DNA from: Adiantum capillus-veneris
Taxonomy: Eukaryota > Streptophyta > Polypodiopsida > Polypodiales > Pteridaceae
Reading direction: 5' to 3'
DNA: 64,000 nucleotides
NCBI GenBank assembly: GCA_014529385.2
Contig: CM043963.1
Span: forward strand, 100,792,912-100,856,911
The notes under the pieces are model-generated. The model was not told the origin of the DNA and did no database searches. It saw only the letters and a list, made by a program, of their open reading frames with translations. Made by a program: the position numbers and the translations under genes. Every line of letters starts with the position of its first letter. Within the stretch, counting starts at the first letter, position 1. Below are positions 61,525 to 64,000 of this stretch, piece after piece.

Positions 61525-61714
61525 TAAACCTCCCACTCGGATTGTGGTGCGACACATTTTGATAAAAACTCTTCCTTCATAATTAGTAACAAAAAAAAGA
61601 AACAAAGAGGCAAAGGCAAAGGAACAAAATATTTGGACAATTGCATTATCATCAAGGACTCTATTACACAAGACTAAGAGGTGATAGATGCACTATCTTG
61701 TTTTTCCATTACAG

Positions 61715-61924
61715 TTATTCTTCTTCCTCCTTTATGGTTGGTGGTTTATTGTCCTCGGTCTTTGCAGTGCTGGTTTCCCCAGCCTTTTCCTTCTTGTTTC
61801 CTTTGTTTTTCTTCTTCAGCTCCTTTCGAAGAGCTTTTGCCTCAGCTATCGTTTTCTCCGTCTCCTTCATTTCCACCATCATCTTTTGGGAAAACTTCAC
61901 CTTTCCTCTCTTCTTGTCCTCCAT
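61715..61924 (-). CDS. Small Lys/Glu-rich ORF, unknown
   Basis: 70 codons starting MEDKKRGKVKFSQKMM. Highly charged, predicted coiled or disordered (ETEKTIAEAKALRKELKKKN), ending in four Glu. No family. The composition alone is not proof of a gene; the start follows a short AT-poor stretch without a clear promoter. Confidence 0.3.
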   Translation of the reverse strand: MEDKKRGKVKFSQKMMVEMKETEKTIAEAKALRKELKKKNKGNKKEKAGETSTAKTEDNKPPTIKEEEE

Positions 61925-62124
61925 ACCTACGTTGTGTAGATGTGAGCGAGTTCTAGAGTGTGCAGTCAAGGTGCTTTATATAGCTACGGCACTCACCCAA
62001 CTGGGATACATATCATAGGGATGGTTGAGCTTGCCTTGGTCTTTGTGCTGCATTCATTCATTGAACAATTTCTAATGCAATCATAAGGGTGGCTATAATG
62101 ACCTGGGCGAGTTCTTGAGGAGTC

Positions 62125-62133
62125 TATATATAG
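62125..62133 (+). promoter_or_regulatory. TATA box upstream of unknown gene
   Basis: TATATATAG about 100 bp before the ATG at 62232, a normal plant core-promoter distance to a start codon. Confidence 0.45.
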
Positions 62134-62231
62134 AAGGCCCGTCGGTCCCTCCTTTGTACTCCCTAGTGTTAGCTGGTCCTTCCTACCTTTACTCTAACCA
62201 ACAACCCAAGTTTTCTTACCTCTATCCACAA

Positions 62232-62756
62232 ATGGATCCCTTTCAGATCAAGATAGAGGAGGAGCTGCCTTCCTCTAACCAGGCACCCAAAGACAAGCTA
62301 TACCATTTTCTCTATAGAATTGGGCTTCAGCAGCAGCTGGAGCAAAAATTGAAGCATGTTTTCAACCCTGCCTTCTCATTGCAAGATTTTTTGGCTTTTG
62401 CGTCACATTTCCTAGTAGAGTTTCATCAAACATACGAGCAACAGACGATCAGTGGCACATTTGAGTTTGAAGGTTGTCGATATGTTCATATGAAGGATAT
62501 CAATTTTGATCGTTCAAAGAAAGATATTTTCTACAGGAGCAGCCTCAAGTTGCCACTGCAGTCTTTCAGGAATGACATCAGATGTCCCGTACATAATCAA
62601 AAGTGTCGAGTTGTAGAATACTATGCTGGGTTCATACTTTTTTTGAATTTTAATCTGGATGATCATCGAGACACAGCTGTGGCCAAGAGCAGTCACCGTT
62701 TGGCCACAGGTGACGAGTTTGTGCAACCACCAAGTGGTGCTTTGTGTGTTTCATAA
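62232..62756 (+). CDS. Unknown protein, first coding exon (174 codons)
   Basis: Starts MDPFQIKIEEELPSSNQ. The frame is also open upstream to 62115, but the ATG at 62232 fits the TATA box better. Helical, charged N-terminal half (LQQQLEQKLKHVFNPAFSL) and a Cys/His-containing second half (RCPVHNQKCRVVEYY). No domain recognised. No frameshift or stop within it, unlike most of the window. It may be a host gene or part of a transposon related to the C48 region. Confidence 0.45.
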   Translation: MDPFQIKIEEELPSSNQAPKDKLYHFLYRIGLQQQLEQKLKHVFNPAFSLQDFLAFASHFLVEFHQTYEQQTISGTFEFEGCRYVHMKDINFDRSKKDIFYRSSLKLPLQSFRNDIRCPVHNQKCRVVEYYAGFILFLNFNLDDHRDTAVAKSSHRLATGDEFVQPPSGALCVS

Positions 62757-62976
62757 GGTGTTTAGTTGCCAGAGGGAGCTTTGCCAACAAATGTGCTCTC
62801 TATCGTCCCCATTGTTGATCATCATTATGTAATGCTAAAAGTCTATAAGAGGATGATAATATAATTGACCCTGTCAATGAAAAGTATTCTGTCATGGATG
62901 CTCATGTAACATCAGGTGAGTTTAGCGAACCAACAAAGGAACTAACAAGATATACAAGGATGCAGCCACATGTGCC
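62757..62976. other. Probable intron region
   Basis: Contains stops in all plus frames. acatcag/gtgagttta near 62915 looks like a splice donor. Confidence 0.3.
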
Positions 62977-63540
62977 GTGACGCTTCCAAGGGAGTCAAAG
63001 TTTAGGGCAGTACAGGAAAGGCTTGGAATCACAGAGAAGGGGAGAATTGCTCCATCAACAACATTGACGCATTCCTCTTCCTCTACAAACGAAAGTACAC
63101 TTGACTTATGGAATGCTACATTACTTAAAGAAGATGAAAATCAGAAGGTATACTACTGTGTAGATATTTTTTTTGCTTCCCCATATGAGAGTTTCATGTG
63201 TATATACCAACACTTGGCTTTTATTTCTCATAGCTTGTAGTCTATGATGATAAGTTCATTCCTTGACCGTGTGGACGAGGTATAGGAGACTTGGGAAAGA
63301 ATTCCTCCCTTGGTCAGTACTTGGAGAATTTGAACACACCAAACTTCCTCTGCTTCCAATCCAGATTCTCTGAGGACAAGGCTGATAGTTATGGCATAAC
63401 TTGCAATGGTGTTGACCAAACCCTTCCCACGTGTTGTTTTTGTAGCCGCCAATACGCATGTTTTCTTGCCACAGACGATAACTCCCATATCTACTTTCTT
63501 CGCCGATTTTTGGCTAATCTCACCGCATGGCCAATTTAAC
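62977..63540 (+). CDS. Unknown protein, later exons
   Basis: An open segment 62977-63148 (PRESKFRAVQERLGITEKGR, Ser/Thr-rich middle, ATLLKEDENQK) ends at a possible donor (aag/gtatac). After a possible acceptor (tcatagcttgtag, ending 63240) the frame VYDDKFIP continues to TAA at 63538, with one TGA at 63261. This second part has GQYLENLNTPNFLCFQSRF and a Cys-rich end (CNGVDQTLPTCCFCSRQY) that might bind a metal. Not recognised. It is likely part of the same gene as 62232-62756. Confidence 0.4.
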
Positions 63541-64000
63541 TTTTTTTGACTTTTTCCTTGTGATGTGACCTATGCATTAGTTTCCAATACATACATTGGT
63601 GTAGCTCCTCTAAGCTATTTTCTTTGTCCGCACCACCTCCATGTCGAGTGTGACTGAAATAACTAGTACGAGCTTGGTAGTAGACCAAACACCCAAGCTG
63701 CCATATTGCCTTGCAAACCAAGGCATGTGATTACAGATAATGTGTTGCACACAAAGCATGTAGACATTATAAGAATGAGTATTTGTAATTCAAAAGGTTT
63801 TCATGTCATCAAACCAATTACAGTACCATGTAGTGAGTAATATGTTGATTTGTCCATGCACTTATGAATGTCTTGTGGAAGGTCTCCACAACTTCTTGGA
63901 ATTTTGTATAATCGCCATCAGTCCATGAGTTCAATTTGCAGAACTTGAATATTGCATCCAAGGTTTTCTGTACCTTTGCTTGCGAGTCCTTGTTGCACCA
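63541..64000 (-). CDS. Fragment of an unknown minus-strand gene at the window edge
   Basis: From 63998 down to about 63826 the minus strand is open (FKFCKLNSWTDGDYTKFQEV, TFHKTFISAWTNQHITHYM) and ends at a possible donor ATG/GTACTG. A second open stretch (63721-63536) reads WQLGCLVYYQARTSYFSHTR and ends with KLMHRSHHKEKVKKS. The style resembles the end of some transposase genes, but I cannot place it. It continues beyond the window. Confidence 0.35.

Overview
The window looks like repeat-rich nuclear DNA of a land plant. The evidence is Ty3/gypsy and Ty1/copia elements of plant type (a Tat-like element with two RNase H domains, and a chromovirus), plant primer-binding sites (initiator tRNA-Met and tRNA-Asp), GT-AG introns in the few non-element genes, and abundant CT/GT microsatellites. 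The species cannot be named from the sequence. No bacterial-style operon, rRNA, tRNA gene or CRISPR array is visible.

Positions 1-46066 form one nest of LTR retrotransposons. The outermost element is a plus-strand Tat-type element: 5' LTR 1-1059, leader 1066-1977, gag-pol 31048-35957, 3' LTR from about 35934 to 46066. A minus-strand chromovirus (1978-30917, 5-bp TSD gatgt) sits in its leader. Three copies of a large non-autonomous family, called 'family A' here, sit inside these two. Copy 1 (7774-17685, TSD attac) interrupts the chromovirus between protease and RT. Copy 2 (20715-30042) is in the chromovirus 5' LTR. Copy 3 (36920-45976, TSD gtgtg) is in the Tat 3' LTR. A 246-bp MITE-like insertion (20237-20482, 8-bp TSD) also lies in the chromovirus 5' LTR.

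Family A has LTRs of about 580-630 bp, a tRNA-Asp-type primer-binding site, a leader of GCAGAAATTG-like repeats, a giant Gag-protease ORF (1726 codons in copy 1) without RT or integrase, and in two copies a second ORF for an acidic protein of unknown function. It must borrow reverse transcriptase and integrase. Copy 1 is the only uninterrupted one. It also carries an extra inverted LTR, so both ends of the integrated DNA are U3 ends.

Positions 46067-64000 are less densely nested. They hold relics of two chromovirus-like elements (46828-47118 plus, 51190-51830 minus), a long CT tract, a decayed reading frame for an unknown protein (52258-53418), a spliced Ulp1/C48-type cysteine protease gene with a probable active-site change (54307-55109 minus), a degenerate tandem repeat array interrupted by a decayed Ty1/copia element (55817-61524, TSD taaac, with a 543-bp tandem duplication at its 3' end), and unrecognised coding segments with plausible splice sites (61715-64000). 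Stop codons in the copia element, and in the unknown gene, fit C-to-T transitions, mainly CAG to TAG, which suggests decay through cytosine methylation.
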